NCBI RefSeq assembly: GCF_000147715.2
Contig: NC_017934.1
Coordinates: forward strand, 310,001 to 374,000
Reading direction: 5' to 3'
DNA: 64,000 bases
Source: Mesotoga prima MesG1.Ag.4.2
GTDB lineage: Bacteria > Thermotogota > Thermotogae > Petrotogales > Kosmotogaceae
Both the position numbers and the translations under genes were made by a program. Shown here piece after piece: positions 1 through 10,495 of this stretch; the stretch's first letter is position 1; each line of letters opens with the position of its first letter. Below the pieces are notes generated by a model. That model searched no databases and was not told where the DNA came from. It was given only the letters and a program-made list of their open reading frames with translations.

Positions 1-150
1 GAAGGTCTTTCTCTCTTTCTTCCCTTTGAATTTCCCGATCACATTTCCAATTAGAATGACTATACCGCCATAAACACAGATGTAGAGAACTCCGAGCACG
101 GCAATCCAGACAGTTACGAGTAAGCTAAGAAGCTTCTTCAGGAATCTCAA
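1..150 (-). CDS. Partial N-terminus of a small membrane protein
   Basis: This gene runs off the left edge; only its first 50 codons are present. It would start at a TTG (148-150) with a GGAGGT ribosome site at 159-164, eight bases away, and it overlaps the end of thiI by 26 bases. The peptide begins MRFLKKLLSLL, continues as one long hydrophobic stretch to about residue 38 and ends in a Lys/Arg-rich segment (KFKGKKERK), so it is probably a membrane segment with a cytoplasmic basic tail. I do not recognise the family. The start is supported by the ribosome site alone; CTG or ATG alternatives are absent nearby. Confidence 0.55.
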   Translation of the reverse strand, partial: MRFLKKLLSLLVTVWIAVLGVLYICVYGGIVILIGNVIGKFKGKKERKTF

Positions 151-1339
151 TGCTCTTTACCTCCAGTATATCGCCATTCTTTATCCGGTACATCTTGGAC
201 TTTTCAATTATATCTTTTGCGAGACATTCCAGGTCTAGTCCCGCTTCGACCCGATTTATGTCGAAAAGCCTCGCCTTTGTTACTGGATTCGACGGAACAA
301 AAACAGTACAACAATCTTCGTATGGCAAAATCGACGTTTCAAACGTGCCTATTTGTTTCGCGAGCTCTATTGTCTCGATTTTATCGTAAGATAGTAGCGG
401 CCTGAGCACTATTAGCTCAGTCTGTTCTTCGATAACTCTCAAGTTTTCAAGGGTCTGACTTGCAACCTGGCCCAGGTTCTCTCCCGTAACGATTGCGATT
501 ATTCTTTGAGCTTCTGCTATCTTACTTGCGATTTTCATCATCAGTCTTCTCTGGCAGACCAGGCTATATCTTTCTTCAACGTGTTTATGGACTGCAATCT
601 GAGCGTCGGTAAAATGCATGGAATATAGCCTGAACTCTCTTCCACCGTTATAGATTGAGAGAGTTTTCGCTAGTGACAGAACTTTGTCAAATGATCTTTC
701 TCCGGTGTAAGGAGGACTGGAGAAGTGTATTGCATCGAGATCCAACCCCCTCTTTTGAGCCAGCCACCCTGCTACAGGGCTATCTATTCCGCCCGAAAGC
801 AGCAACAAAGCCCTACCGCTAACTCCAACGGGAAGACCTCCGCTTGCTGTTGTCTTCCCACTCGAGATCAGCACTCCTTCATCCCTTATCTCAATCTCTA
901 TCTTGAATTCAGGATTGTGAATATCTACACTCGTTTCAGGGAGTTCTTCGAGAATTCTCTCCCCAACGAGGGGATTCAGCTCAACGCTTTTTAGAGGAAA
1001 TCTCTTGTCCAGTCTCCGGGTTTCAACCTTGAAAGTCTTTCTTCCTCTCTTCATTTCATCCTTTGCAAGATCGACCGAGGTCAGGTAAATATCTTCCAGA
1101 TCATAGGAAGTCCATGTTCCGACACTGAAGTTCTGTATGCCAAACGTTCTGGACATTATTTCTATCGACGATCTTAGTCTCTCTGAGGGAACAGAGACGA
1201 TTATCCGTCCTCTGATTCTTTCGACTGTCGATCTTCCCAGTTGCCTCTTTATGTTGTTTACGAGGACTTTCTCGAAAAGCTTTCTGTTCCCTTTCTTCAG
1301 AGCGATTTCTCCATACCTGACCACAACAAATCTATTCAT
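125..1339 (-). CDS. thiI: tRNA 4-thiouridine synthase ThiI
   Basis: ThiI adenylates U8 of tRNA and accepts sulfur from a cysteine desulfurase to make 4-thiouridine; in many bacteria it also delivers sulfur for the thiamine thiazole. The 404-residue protein has the N-terminal ferredoxin-like and THUMP regions (about 1-165), the PP-loop SGGIDSP at 182-188, and the conserved cysteine in the YEDCCTVF segment near residue 343. The C-terminal rhodanese domain of the E. coli enzyme is missing, as in many thermophile and Gram-positive ThiI proteins, so persulfide transfer must use another route. The ATG at 1337-1339 has a GGAGGT six bases upstream. The cysteine desulfurase SufS encoded at 35988 is a possible sulfur donor. 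Confidence 0.95.
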   Translation of the reverse strand: MNRFVVVRYGEIALKKGNRKLFEKVLVNNIKRQLGRSTVERIRGRIIVSVPSERLRSSIEIMSRTFGIQNFSVGTWTSYDLEDIYLTSVDLAKDEMKRGRKTFKVETRRLDKRFPLKSVELNPLVGERILEELPETSVDIHNPEFKIEIEIRDEGVLISSGKTTASGGLPVGVSGRALLLLSGGIDSPVAGWLAQKRGLDLDAIHFSSPPYTGERSFDKVLSLAKTLSIYNGGREFRLYSMHFTDAQIAVHKHVEERYSLVCQRRLMMKIASKIAEAQRIIAIVTGENLGQVASQTLENLRVIEEQTELIVLRPLLSYDKIETIELAKQIGTFETSILPYEDCCTVFVPSNPVTKARLFDINRVEAGLDLECLAKDIIEKSKMYRIKNGDILEVKSIEIPEEAS

Positions 1340-1421
1340 TAACCTACCTCCGTCAATCTTTCCCTCATGTAGTTATATAATATTCCTATCATACAATCTT
1401 CGTTTGGAGGTGTGCTGTTTT

Positions 1422-2138
1422 ATGAAGAAAATGCTTGTGATCATTTTTTTGATTGTCTTTTCATCGGTTTTCTTTGCTTCTGAATACGAAGCGTTGCTTT
1501 CCGAGTTTGTTCAAATAAGGGCCATGGAAGACACCGAAATGATGGCCGAGTTCATTGAAAAACTTGAGTCTGAGGACCTGGAAGATATAGAAATCCTCAC
1601 TCTTCTCGCGGATTGTCACCGGGAATACGCGAACTGGATAGAGGATAAGAAGACAAGAGAGACTCATTATAACAAGGCAAGAGAGCTTGCAGAACAGGCA
1701 ATAAAAATGGATGACTCATATGGAATGGCCTACTATGTTAAGGGAGCGGCAATAGGACAACTCGCTCAGATGGCAGGAATAATTCAGTCCATGTTTCTCA
1801 TATCGGATTTCGACAAGAGTATTGACAAAGCAATGGAACTGATGCCTGATAGCCCATTCCCATTCATTGCTAAGGGCATGAGGGATCGTGATACACCCTG
1901 GCCGTACAGAAATTACGGGAAGTCGGAAGAGCGGTTCATGAAGGCTATCGAAAACGATCCGGGATATCTCAACAGCTATTATGAGTTGGCGGTGCTTTAT
2001 CAGGTTTGGAAGAAGAAGGATCTGGCGGCCCAGTATTACAGAAAGGTACTTGAACTCGAACTCCAGCCCGATTTTATCGTTCAAGGTCAGGAAGCAAAAG
2101 AAAACGCTCAGAAGTGGCTGGAAGATAACGGTTACTGA
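1422..2138 (+). CDS. Secreted TPR-repeat protein
   Basis: The protein (238 residues) opens with a clear signal peptide (two lysines, then a hydrophobic run ending in FFAS near residue 19) and so is probably periplasmic. The rest is alpha-helical with tetratricopeptide-like units, seen around residues 75-105 (ARELAEQAIKMDDSYGMAYY) and 165-205 (ENDPGYLNSYYELAVLY). A longer reading frame begins at 1137 but overlaps thiI; the ATG at 1422 has a GGAGGTG eight to nine bases upstream. A TATAAT at 1376-1381 could be its -10, without a good -35. The stop and the start of the next gene share one base. The function is unknown. Confidence 0.8.
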   Translation: MKKMLVIIFLIVFSSVFFASEYEALLSEFVQIRAMEDTEMMAEFIEKLESEDLEDIEILTLLADCHREYANWIEDKKTRETHYNKARELAEQAIKMDDSYGMAYYVKGAAIGQLAQMAGIIQSMFLISDFDKSIDKAMELMPDSPFPFIAKGMRDRDTPWPYRNYGKSEERFMKAIENDPGYLNSYYELAVLYQVWKKKDLAAQYYRKVLELELQPDFIVQGQEAKENAQKWLEDNGY

Positions 2139-2623
2139 TGATATACAGGATAATTTTTTCTCTGTTTCTACTCTTTATCATGCCATTCCTGAACTATTCT
2201 ATTATGCTCTCGGCGATTGTGGTTTCCCTGGTCCTGATCGGAGTGATCCTCGGTAGCAAAACTGAGCGGGTTGCCAGGATTCAGAATTTGACGCTTACTT
2301 TGTTCTATGTTGTAATTCTATTTGGCTATTTTCAAGACACGGCAGGCATGGTTTACAGAAGCGAAGTTGTAATCCTTGCAGTAGCACAGGGAGTCTCGGG
2401 GTTCTATGGGCTTTTTCACCACAGAAGATCTCTATCGGTCGTCCTTTCCCTGGGATACTGGATTCTGGTTGGGACTGCCTTAAGCAGAATTGCATGGATG
2501 CGACTTGGAAGCGGCGGTTTGATCCTTGGTATTGCATTGATCGCTCTTGTTGCGTTTCAAGACATCAGGAGAATCTACAAGCCATTAGTTAGAAGTCCCT
2601 TTGAACAGGATGGTGAAAGCTGA
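2138..2623 (+). CDS. Integral membrane protein, unknown family
   Basis: This 161-residue protein consists almost entirely of hydrophobic segments, about five membrane helices, with short basic loops and a hydrophilic C-terminus (RRIYKPLVRSPFEQDGES). It starts at ATG 2138, overlapping the stop of the TPR gene by one base (TGATG), which implies translational coupling. It is followed after one base by the nitrilase-family gene, so the three probably form one transcript. No catalytic motif can be seen and I do not recognise the family. Confidence 0.75.
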   Translation: MIYRIIFSLFLLFIMPFLNYSIMLSAIVVSLVLIGVILGSKTERVARIQNLTLTLFYVVILFGYFQDTAGMVYRSEVVILAVAQGVSGFYGLFHHRRSLSVVLSLGYWILVGTALSRIAWMRLGSGGLILGIALIALVAFQDIRRIYKPLVRSPFEQDGES

Positions 2624-2624
2624 A

Positions 2625-3428
2625 ATGGGTAACACGGGAAAGATCAAAATTGGGATTGTTCAATTCAGAGCCGATAATGATGCCCCTGGGGAGAATCTGG
2701 AGAAGATTACCAGTTACATAGAGAGTCTCGTTGAAGAAAATGTAGATCTTGTTCTTCTCCCCGAGATGTTCAACAGCGGGTACGGCACAGATGAGGCGAC
2801 TATAAGCAATGCCTCTGAAATGCAAGAAGAGACCGTGGAGGTTCTCTCTGCTCTTGCAGACTACAATGATATTGCAGTTGTAGGTGGAATCGTAAACAAA
2901 ACGAACGGAGGTTTTTTCAACTCTACTGTCATAATGTTGCCTTATCTAGAACCGATTTACTACAACAAAACCCACCTTTTCCGCGATGAAAAGAAAGTCT
3001 TCACTCCCGGTAGTGAATTCAAGACTTTCGAGTTCTCTGGAATCCAGTTCGGAGTGCTTATGTGTTACGAAATAGGGTTTCCAGAGATCTCAAGAAAGCT
3101 ATGTAAACAGGGGGCAGAGGTTCTCCTGGTTCCATTTGCCTTTGGAAGGGAAAGGAAATTGATCTTTGAGACAGCAACCAGAGCCCGCTCAATAGAGAAT
3201 GGATGCTTCCTGGTCGCCTCTAGCCAGTGCGGTACAAATAAGACAATGAACTTTGTTGGAGGAAGCAGAATAATCTCACCTTCAGGCGAGATTATTGTAG
3301 ATTGCGGAGGAGCCGAAGGTTTTGCTTCTGCCGAGATCGACATTAGGCTGGTCAAGAAGTATCGATTCGGAGAGAGCCGTGATTCACACGGTTATTTCTC
3401 CAACTTTAGAGACGATCTTTACCGTTGA
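2625..3428 (+). CDS. Nitrilase-superfamily carbon-nitrogen hydrolase
   Basis: The protein (267 residues from ATG 2625) belongs to the carbon-nitrogen hydrolase superfamily, which cleaves amides, nitriles or carbamoyl compounds through a Glu-Lys-Cys triad. All three residues are visible: E47 in LLPEMFNSGY, K115 in YYNKTHLF and C147 in GVLMCYEIGFPE. The YYNKTHLF and MCYEIGFPE contexts resemble omega-amidase and N-carbamoyl or deaminated-glutathione amidase groups, but substrate cannot be fixed. In-frame TTG 2601 and ATG 2610 lie upstream inside the preceding gene; ATG 2625 begins two bases after that gene's stop and leaves the superfamily start (KIKIGIVQF) near the N-terminus. Confidence 0.9.
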   Translation: MGNTGKIKIGIVQFRADNDAPGENLEKITSYIESLVEENVDLVLLPEMFNSGYGTDEATISNASEMQEETVEVLSALADYNDIAVVGGIVNKTNGGFFNSTVIMLPYLEPIYYNKTHLFRDEKKVFTPGSEFKTFEFSGIQFGVLMCYEIGFPEISRKLCKQGAEVLLVPFAFGRERKLIFETATRARSIENGCFLVASSQCGTNKTMNFVGGSRIISPSGEIIVDCGGAEGFASAEIDIRLVKKYRFGESRDSHGYFSNFRDDLYR

Positions 3429-3435
3429 AACCCGG

Positions 3436-3464
3436 TTGACAGGTTCATTCGCATGAGATAGAAT
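3436..3464 (+). promoter_or_regulatory. Sigma-A-type promoter for tRNA-Lys
   Basis: TTGACA (3436-3441) and TAGAAT (3459-3464) are separated by exactly 17 bases and lie 13 bases before the tRNA. This is the best consensus promoter in the window. It probably also feeds infC-rpmI-rplT through the leader terminator described below, since no other good promoter is visible before infC. Confidence 0.8.
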
Positions 3465-3477
3465 AAATACCGTTAGT

Positions 3478-3553
3478 GGGCCGTTAGCTCAGCAGGCAGA
3501 GCGATTGATTCTTAATCAATAGGTTGCAGGTTCGATCCCTGCACGGCTCACCA
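3478..3553 (+). tRNA. tRNA-Lys (anticodon CTT)
   Basis: The 76-base sequence folds as a complete tRNA. The acceptor arms gggccgt and acggctc pair with one G-U, followed by discriminator A and an encoded CCA. The anticodon stem attga/tcaat closes the loop ttCTTaa, reading lysine AAG codons. The T loop ggTTCGATCc is canonical. Confidence 0.97.
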
Positions 3554-3606
3554 GAGTGAGAAGATTAAGTGGAGAAGTTCTCCCACCCCCGCCCTAAGGT
3601 TGAGGG

Positions 3607-3634
3607 GTCAATACCTGAAAGAAGGGTTATTGAC
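3607..3634 (+). promoter_or_regulatory. Leader hairpin before infC
   Basis: GTCAATA (3607-3613) pairs perfectly with TATTGAC (3628-3634), and the stem abuts the terminator hairpin that follows, so the two could stack. The position, in the leader of infC-rpmI-rplT, is where L20-responsive attenuators occur in Firmicutes. L20 binding here is only an inference from position. Confidence 0.5.
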
Positions 3635-3661
3635 ATGGCGGGATTTTCCGCCATTTTTTTT
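3635..3661 (+). terminator. Intrinsic terminator or attenuator between tRNA-Lys and infC
   Basis: ATGGCGG (3635-3641) and CCGCCAT (3648-3654) form a seven-pair stem around a six-base loop, followed by eight T residues. It ends the tRNA-Lys transcript and lies directly before the infC ribosome site, so readthrough would control infC, rpmI and rplT. Confidence 0.85.
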
Positions 3662-3676
3662 GAGAGGTGATGTAGT

Positions 3677-4243
3677 ATCGCAAGAGGTGACTCAACTCCG
3701 AAGAACAACGAAATAATGACGAAGACGGTTAGACTTGTTGACATGAACGGCGAACAGCTTGGGGTAGTCCAGACGTCAGAAGCTTTGAGAATTGCCAGAG
3801 AAAAGGGACTGGATCTTGTTCTTGTAGCACCTGCGGCGAATCCGCCAGTTGCAAGGATCATGGATTACGGGAAGTACAAGTACGAAAAAGACAAGCGCAA
3901 GAAGGAAGCGAAGAAGAAAACTAAGCAGTCCCAGCTTAAAGAGATGAAGTTCAGGATTAGAATCGATGAACACGATTTCCAGACCAAGACGAACAGGATC
4001 AAAGAGTTTCTTGAAAAGGGAAGCAAAGTAAGAGTAGTAATCATGTTCAGAGGAAGGGAAATTGTCTTTTCAGATAAAGGGAGAGAGATTCTCGAACGAG
4101 TTGCAGATCAGCTTCAGCAGATTTCCGATATCGATCGGCCTCCAAAGCTGGAGGGGAGAGATATGTGGATGATCCTTAAGCCAAAAACAACTCCTCAAGG
4201 AGGTAAAGATAATGGGCAACAAAGTAAAAATGAAGACTCATAA
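3677..4243 (+). CDS. infC: Translation initiation factor IF-3
   Basis: IF-3 binds the 30S subunit, blocks premature 50S joining and rejects non-canonical start codons. The protein shows the IF3-N domain (VRLVDMNGEQLG, then PPVARIMDYGKYKYE) and the IF3-C domain (KEMKFRIRIDEHDFQTK). An ATG occurs at 3716, but it would cut off the conserved NNEI-x-TKTVRL start of the N domain. Upstream in the same frame, before a TGA at 3668-3670, the only likely initiator is ATC at 3677-3679, placed six bases after GAGAGGTGA. An AUU/AUC-type start is the known basis of IF-3 autoregulation in other bacteria. From ATC the protein has 188 residues. Its end overlaps rpmI by 32 bases. Confidence 0.93.
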   Translation: MARGDSTPKNNEIMTKTVRLVDMNGEQLGVVQTSEALRIAREKGLDLVLVAPAANPPVARIMDYGKYKYEKDKRKKEAKKKTKQSQLKEMKFRIRIDEHDFQTKTNRIKEFLEKGSKVRVVIMFRGREIVFSDKGREILERVADQLQQISDIDRPPKLEGRDMWMILKPKTTPQGGKDNGQQSKNEDS

Positions 4244-4415
4244 GGCAAGTGCCAAAAGGTATAAGGTGACCGGTAGTGGAAAGATCATGAGAAATCAGTC
4301 TGGAACTGGCCATAATACCGGTAAGAAGAGCGAAAGCAGCCGTCGTGAGGCCAGAAAGTGGAAACTGGTCGAGGGCGGATATGAGAAGAAAGTTAAGAAA
4401 AGCCTGGGCATTTGA
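4212..4415 (+). CDS. rpmI: 50S ribosomal protein L35
   Basis: L35 is a small basic protein of the large subunit. The 67 residues contain the family signature KMKTHKASAKRYKVTGSGK and the basic middle NQSGTGHNTGKKS. It starts at ATG 4212, eight bases after AGGAGGT and inside the last 32 bases of infC in another frame, which suggests coupled translation. The next gene, rplT, follows after 23 bases, giving the classical infC-rpmI-rplT order. Confidence 0.96.
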   Translation: MGNKVKMKTHKASAKRYKVTGSGKIMRNQSGTGHNTGKKSESSRREARKWKLVEGGYEKKVKKSLGI

Positions 4416-4438
4416 CCCTGTTGTGAGGTGAGATTTAG

Positions 4439-4798
4439 ATGCGTGTAAAAGGTGGAGTAAACACTAAGAAGAAAAAGCTGAGATATTTGAAGGCCGCTAA
4501 AGGATACAGAGGTGCTCTCAGTAGAAGGTACAGACTTGCAAAGCAGTACTACATAAGATCCGGAGTGTACGCGTACGCAGGAAGGAAAGTAAGAAAGAGA
4601 GATTTCAGGAAGCTCTGGATTACTAGAATAAATGCTGGCGCAAGAATCGCAGGAACTAAGTACAACGATCTGATTCATGGTTTGAAGATTGCAGGAGTAA
4701 ACATAAACAGAAAAATGCTTGCCGATCTTGCAGTCAACGATTTTGGAACGTTCAAGGAGTATTGTGAAATCGCCAAATCGGCGTTGAATGGAAATTAA
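4439..4798 (+). CDS. rplT: 50S ribosomal protein L20
   Basis: L20 binds 23S rRNA early in large-subunit assembly and in several bacteria represses its own operon by binding the leader. The 119-residue protein has the family hallmarks: a long basic N-terminal extension (KKKKLRYLKAAKGYRG, then RRYRLAKQYYIRSG) and the LWITRINAGAR segment. The start ATG at 4439 follows GTGAGGTGAG. The gene is the last of the infC operon and is followed at once by a strong terminator. Confidence 0.97.
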   Translation: MRVKGGVNTKKKKLRYLKAAKGYRGALSRRYRLAKQYYIRSGVYAYAGRKVRKRDFRKLWITRINAGARIAGTKYNDLIHGLKIAGVNINRKMLADLAVNDFGTFKEYCEIAKSALNGN

Positions 4799-4822
4799 AA
4801 GGGGCTCAGGCCCTTTTTTTTT
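4796..4822 (+). terminator. Terminator after rplT
   Basis: GGGC (4802-4805) pairs with GCCC (4810-4813) and is extended by A-T pairs of the flanking aaaa and tttt, with nine T residues after the stem. The rplT stop codon lies in its 5' side. Confidence 0.85.
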
Positions 4823-4840
4823 GAAGGGAGATGAAGGACG

Positions 4841-5263
4841 ATGGAATACTCTGCAAGGAGAATAGGAAAGATGGCCTTCTATGCAAAGACTCCTTCTGGC
4901 CATGATATACATATGGATGCAAATGAAAGTTCTGGAGGCGATGGATCGGCGCCAGCTCCAATGGAGATGGTAATGGCCGCGCTGATGGGTTGCACTTCAA
5001 TGGATGTAGTTTCGATTCTCTCCAAGATGAAGGTTACGGACTACGAGTACTGGATTTCTGCAAATTATGAGCATGCAAAGGAACATCCGAAAGTATTCAC
5101 GAGCATCGAACTCGTATATCACTTCTCGGGTAAGAATCTACCGAAGGATAAGATAGAAAAGGCGGTTACCCTCTCTCAGGAAAGATACTGTTCTGTCTCG
5201 GCTATGCTTGGCAAAACGGCTGATATGTCAATGAGAATTGAATATGAAGGTGAAGAAAAGTGA
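4841..5263 (+). CDS. OsmC/Ohr-family protein
   Basis: OsmC and Ohr proteins are thiol peroxidases that reduce organic hydroperoxides with two redox cysteines. The 140-residue protein has both in the expected places: C51 in MAALMGCTSMDVVSIL and C117 in SQERYCSVSAML. It resembles the YhfA-like branch more than Ohr itself, where peroxide activity is not well shown. ATG 4841 follows AGGACG within a GAGATGAAGGACG context. Its stop overlaps the GTG start of the Mrp gene (GTGA), so the two are cotranslated. Confidence 0.88.
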   Translation: MEYSARRIGKMAFYAKTPSGHDIHMDANESSGGDGSAPAPMEMVMAALMGCTSMDVVSILSKMKVTDYEYWISANYEHAKEHPKVFTSIELVYHFSGKNLPKDKIEKAVTLSQERYCSVSAMLGKTADMSMRIEYEGEEK

Positions 5264-6069
5264 ATCCAAAAGAAATGGCAGAGAGAATGGAAACCATAAG
5301 AGACAACGTTAAGTCAATAAAGAATAAGATACTCGTTATGTCTGGAAAGGGGGGAGTTGGCAAGACGACGGTCGCGGTCAATCTAGCGCTAGCTTTGGCA
5401 GATGAAGGCTTCAAGACCGGTCTGATGGATATAGATCTCCATGGACCCAACGTAGCGAGGATGGTCGGTCTGAAAAAGCAGCCCGAAGTTGTAGAAGGAC
5501 AGATTTTCCCTCCCGAGGCTCTGCCTAACTTGAAGGTTATTAGCATCTCAAGTTTCGTTGAAGAGGATGCTCCGGTGATTTGGCGTGGGCCGATGAAGAC
5601 GACAGCGATCTACCAGTTTCTCGGGGATGTTATGTGGGGTGAACTAGACTTTCTCGTAATCGATTCTCCTCCAGGGACGGGAGACGAGCCGCTCACCGTT
5701 CTGCAGACTCTAACCGATCTTGTGGCCGTTGTAGTCACTACTCCCCAGGCAGTTGCCGTTCAGGACGTGAAGAGGGCGATTAATCTTGTCAAGACCATGC
5801 ACAGAGATATTCTTGGAATTGTCGAGAATATGTCTTATTTGAGGTGCCCACACTGCGGAGAAGTGATAAGACTCTTTGGCGAGGGCGGAGGAAAGGAACT
5901 TGAAAATCTCTTCAACATTCCGCTAATCGGTTCTCTTCCATTTGATCCCGCACTCGTAGGTTTTTCAGACACCGGGAAAAGCATTGTGACTAACATGAGA
6001 GGATCTGAGCTGGAAACCGCTTACCGCGAAACAGTGAGGGAGATAGTGAAAAGGGTGAAAGTTCAGTGA
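5260..6069 (+). CDS. Mrp/NBP35-family P-loop ATPase (iron-sulfur carrier)
   Basis: Mrp/ApbC/NBP35 proteins dimerise around a bridging [4Fe-4S] cluster and pass it to target enzymes in an ATP-dependent way. The 269-residue sequence has the deviant Walker A GKGGVGKTT (29-37), the LMDIDLHGPN and VIDSPPGTGDE motifs, and the cluster-binding CPHC pair (C196 and C199). It lacks the N-terminal MIP18/FeoA-type domain of E. coli Mrp. The GTG start overlaps the previous stop, and mtnA begins in its last four bases. It may work with the SUF systems at 32654-37651 and 58915-60601. Confidence 0.93.
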   Translation: MNPKEMAERMETIRDNVKSIKNKILVMSGKGGVGKTTVAVNLALALADEGFKTGLMDIDLHGPNVARMVGLKKQPEVVEGQIFPPEALPNLKVISISSFVEEDAPVIWRGPMKTTAIYQFLGDVMWGELDFLVIDSPPGTGDEPLTVLQTLTDLVAVVVTTPQAVAVQDVKRAINLVKTMHRDILGIVENMSYLRCPHCGEVIRLFGEGGGKELENLFNIPLIGSLPFDPALVGFSDTGKSIVTNMRGSELETAYRETVREIVKRVKVQ

Positions 6070-7112
6070 GTCATTTCAAAAGTTTGACACTTGAGTGGAG
6101 CGAAGACCGCCTGAAAATGATTGATCAGAGGAAGCTTCCTACGGCAGAAGAGTATGTAGAATGCAGGAACCATGAAGAAGTATATGTTGCGATAAGAGAA
6201 ATGATAGTCAGAGGTGCTCCAGCAATAGGCGCCACTGCAGCCTTCGGTTATCTGCTAGGTGCAAAGGAAGTACTGGATGCTTCCGATGAAGTCTTGTTGG
6301 ATCACATGACAACTGTTAAGAAAAGGCTTTCCGAGAGTAGGCCCACTGCCGTGAACCTCTTTTGGGCCCTGGACAGAATGGAAAACGCTCTTAATTCTAA
6401 CTGGGGTTTGGAAAGGAAGAAACTCATCGAGTCGCTCGAGCGAGCGGCCCTGAGTATTGCAAAAGAGGATATAGAAATCAATAAATCGTTAGGAAGAAAT
6501 GGAGCAACGGTTGTGAGAGATGGAGATGGAATTCTAACTCACTGTAATGCCGGAGCTCTTGCAACAGTCGATTACGGCACGGCTCTCGGAGTAATGCGAG
6601 CTGCTGTGGAACAGGGTAAGAGAATCAAAATCTTCGCCGATGAAACTCGCCCTTATCTTCAGGGAGCGCGGTTGACGGCCTGGGAACTCATTAAATCAGG
6701 GATCGACGTGACACTAATATGTGACAACATGGCAGGATGGGTAATGAAGAAGGGATTCATTGACCTGGTTCTAGTCGGAGCAGATAGAATTGCAGCTAAT
6801 GGCGATGCCGCGAATAAAATTGGGACGTATTCCGTTGCAATACTTGCCCAGAGGCATGGGATTCCTTTCTACATAGCTGCCCCACTGAGCACTGTGGATC
6901 TCACAACCGCTTCTGGAGAAGAAATACCGATAGAAGAGAGGAGCCATAGAGAGATAACTCACATAGGCAATCAACAAATTGCGCCGGAAGGCGTGAGGTG
7001 TTTGAATCCAGCATTTGATGTAACCCCATCGAGTTTGATAACAGGAATAATCACGGAAAAGGGAATTGCGAGGCCGCCATATGACGTATCGCTGAGAGGA
7101 ATGTTTGAATAG
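6066..7112 (+). CDS. mtnA: S-methyl-5-thioribose-1-phosphate isomerase
   Basis: MtnA converts methylthioribose-1-phosphate to methylthioribulose-1-phosphate in the methionine salvage pathway. The 348-residue protein matches the family, with catalytic C160 (LTHCNAGALATVDYGTALGV), D240 (LVGADRIAANGDAANKIGTY) and the RGAPAIGATAAFG phosphate-binding segment near residue 49. The start is a GTG that overlaps the mrp stop. Other methionine-salvage genes are not in the window, so a role in clearing methylthioadenosine products through a shunt is also possible. Confidence 0.95.
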   Translation: MSHFKSLTLEWSEDRLKMIDQRKLPTAEEYVECRNHEEVYVAIREMIVRGAPAIGATAAFGYLLGAKEVLDASDEVLLDHMTTVKKRLSESRPTAVNLFWALDRMENALNSNWGLERKKLIESLERAALSIAKEDIEINKSLGRNGATVVRDGDGILTHCNAGALATVDYGTALGVMRAAVEQGKRIKIFADETRPYLQGARLTAWELIKSGIDVTLICDNMAGWVMKKGFIDLVLVGADRIAANGDAANKIGTYSVAILAQRHGIPFYIAAPLSTVDLTTASGEEIPIEERSHREITHIGNQQIAPEGVRCLNPAFDVTPSSLITGIITEKGIARPPYDVSLRGMFE

Positions 7113-7133
7113 AATCTGGAGGAGGTTATTTGG

Positions 7134-9811
<2,678 letters not shown>

Positions 9812-9815
9812 GGAT

Positions 9816-10388
9816 ATGTCCGGTAAGCTCACGGTCGTAGTGGGACCAATGTATTCGGGAAAGACCTCGACGCTTCTTTCCATGATTGAAATTTACACAC
9901 TTGGAAAGAAGCGAATAAAGGTTTTTAAACCAGTAATAGACGACAGATACTCTTCTGATCATGTTGTAAGTCACTCCGGTCAGATGGCGGAAGCGATAAA
10001 TGTTTACGATTCCTCCGAAATCAAGGAAATCGTGTCCAAGGAAAAGGGGAAACTCGACGCGATTTTTATTGATGAAATCAACTTTTTTGACGAAAACCTC
10101 CTTCGCATTGTAGAAGAGATAATCTTCAGTGGTGTAGATGTATTCTGTGTTGGTCTCGATTTAAGTTACAAGCACAGGCCTTTTGCCGTAACCGCGAATC
10201 TGATGGCTGCGGCAGACGAGGTGATAAAGAAGAAGGCTGTCTGTCACATATGCGGTGAGTACAATGCCACCGTTACTCACAGAATTTCAGGTCCAACTGA
10301 CAGTGAAATAGATATAGGTGGTATGGAAAAATACATCGCGGTTTGTAGAGATTGTTACAAAAAACTGAATGCGAAAGACTGGGGCTAA
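9816..10388 (+). CDS. tdk: Thymidine kinase (type II)
   Basis: Tdk phosphorylates thymidine to dTMP. The 190-residue protein has the P-loop VVGPMYSGKTS (8-18), the Walker B region AIFIDEINFF, the lasso-loop and a structural zinc site formed by CHIC near residue 143 and CRDC near residue 180. The ATG at 9816 follows TTGAGGAT and lies four bases after the kinase gene's stop, so glyA, upp, the kinase and tdk are likely one transcript. A possible weak terminator (AAAGAC paired with GTCTTTTTT at 10375-10418) follows. Confidence 0.95.
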   Translation: MSGKLTVVVGPMYSGKTSTLLSMIEIYTLGKKRIKVFKPVIDDRYSSDHVVSHSGQMAEAINVYDSSEIKEIVSKEKGKLDAIFIDEINFFDENLLRIVEEIIFSGVDVFCVGLDLSYKHRPFAVTANLMAAADEVIKKKAVCHICGEYNATVTHRISGPTDSEIDIGGMEKYIAVCRDCYKKLNAKDWG

Positions 10389-10495
10389 GAAGCTATTTTC
10401 CTCTTTTGGTCTTTTTTATAGAATTCTCCGATGCCAGGATGGATGACTGACATTAATCCTTAGAAACACTTTCTTCGAAGATTCATAGATTAATT

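Noticed and set aside
1137-1421. Upstream extension of the TPR gene
   Set aside because: It runs antisense inside thiI, and the signal peptide with a ribosome site begins at 1422.
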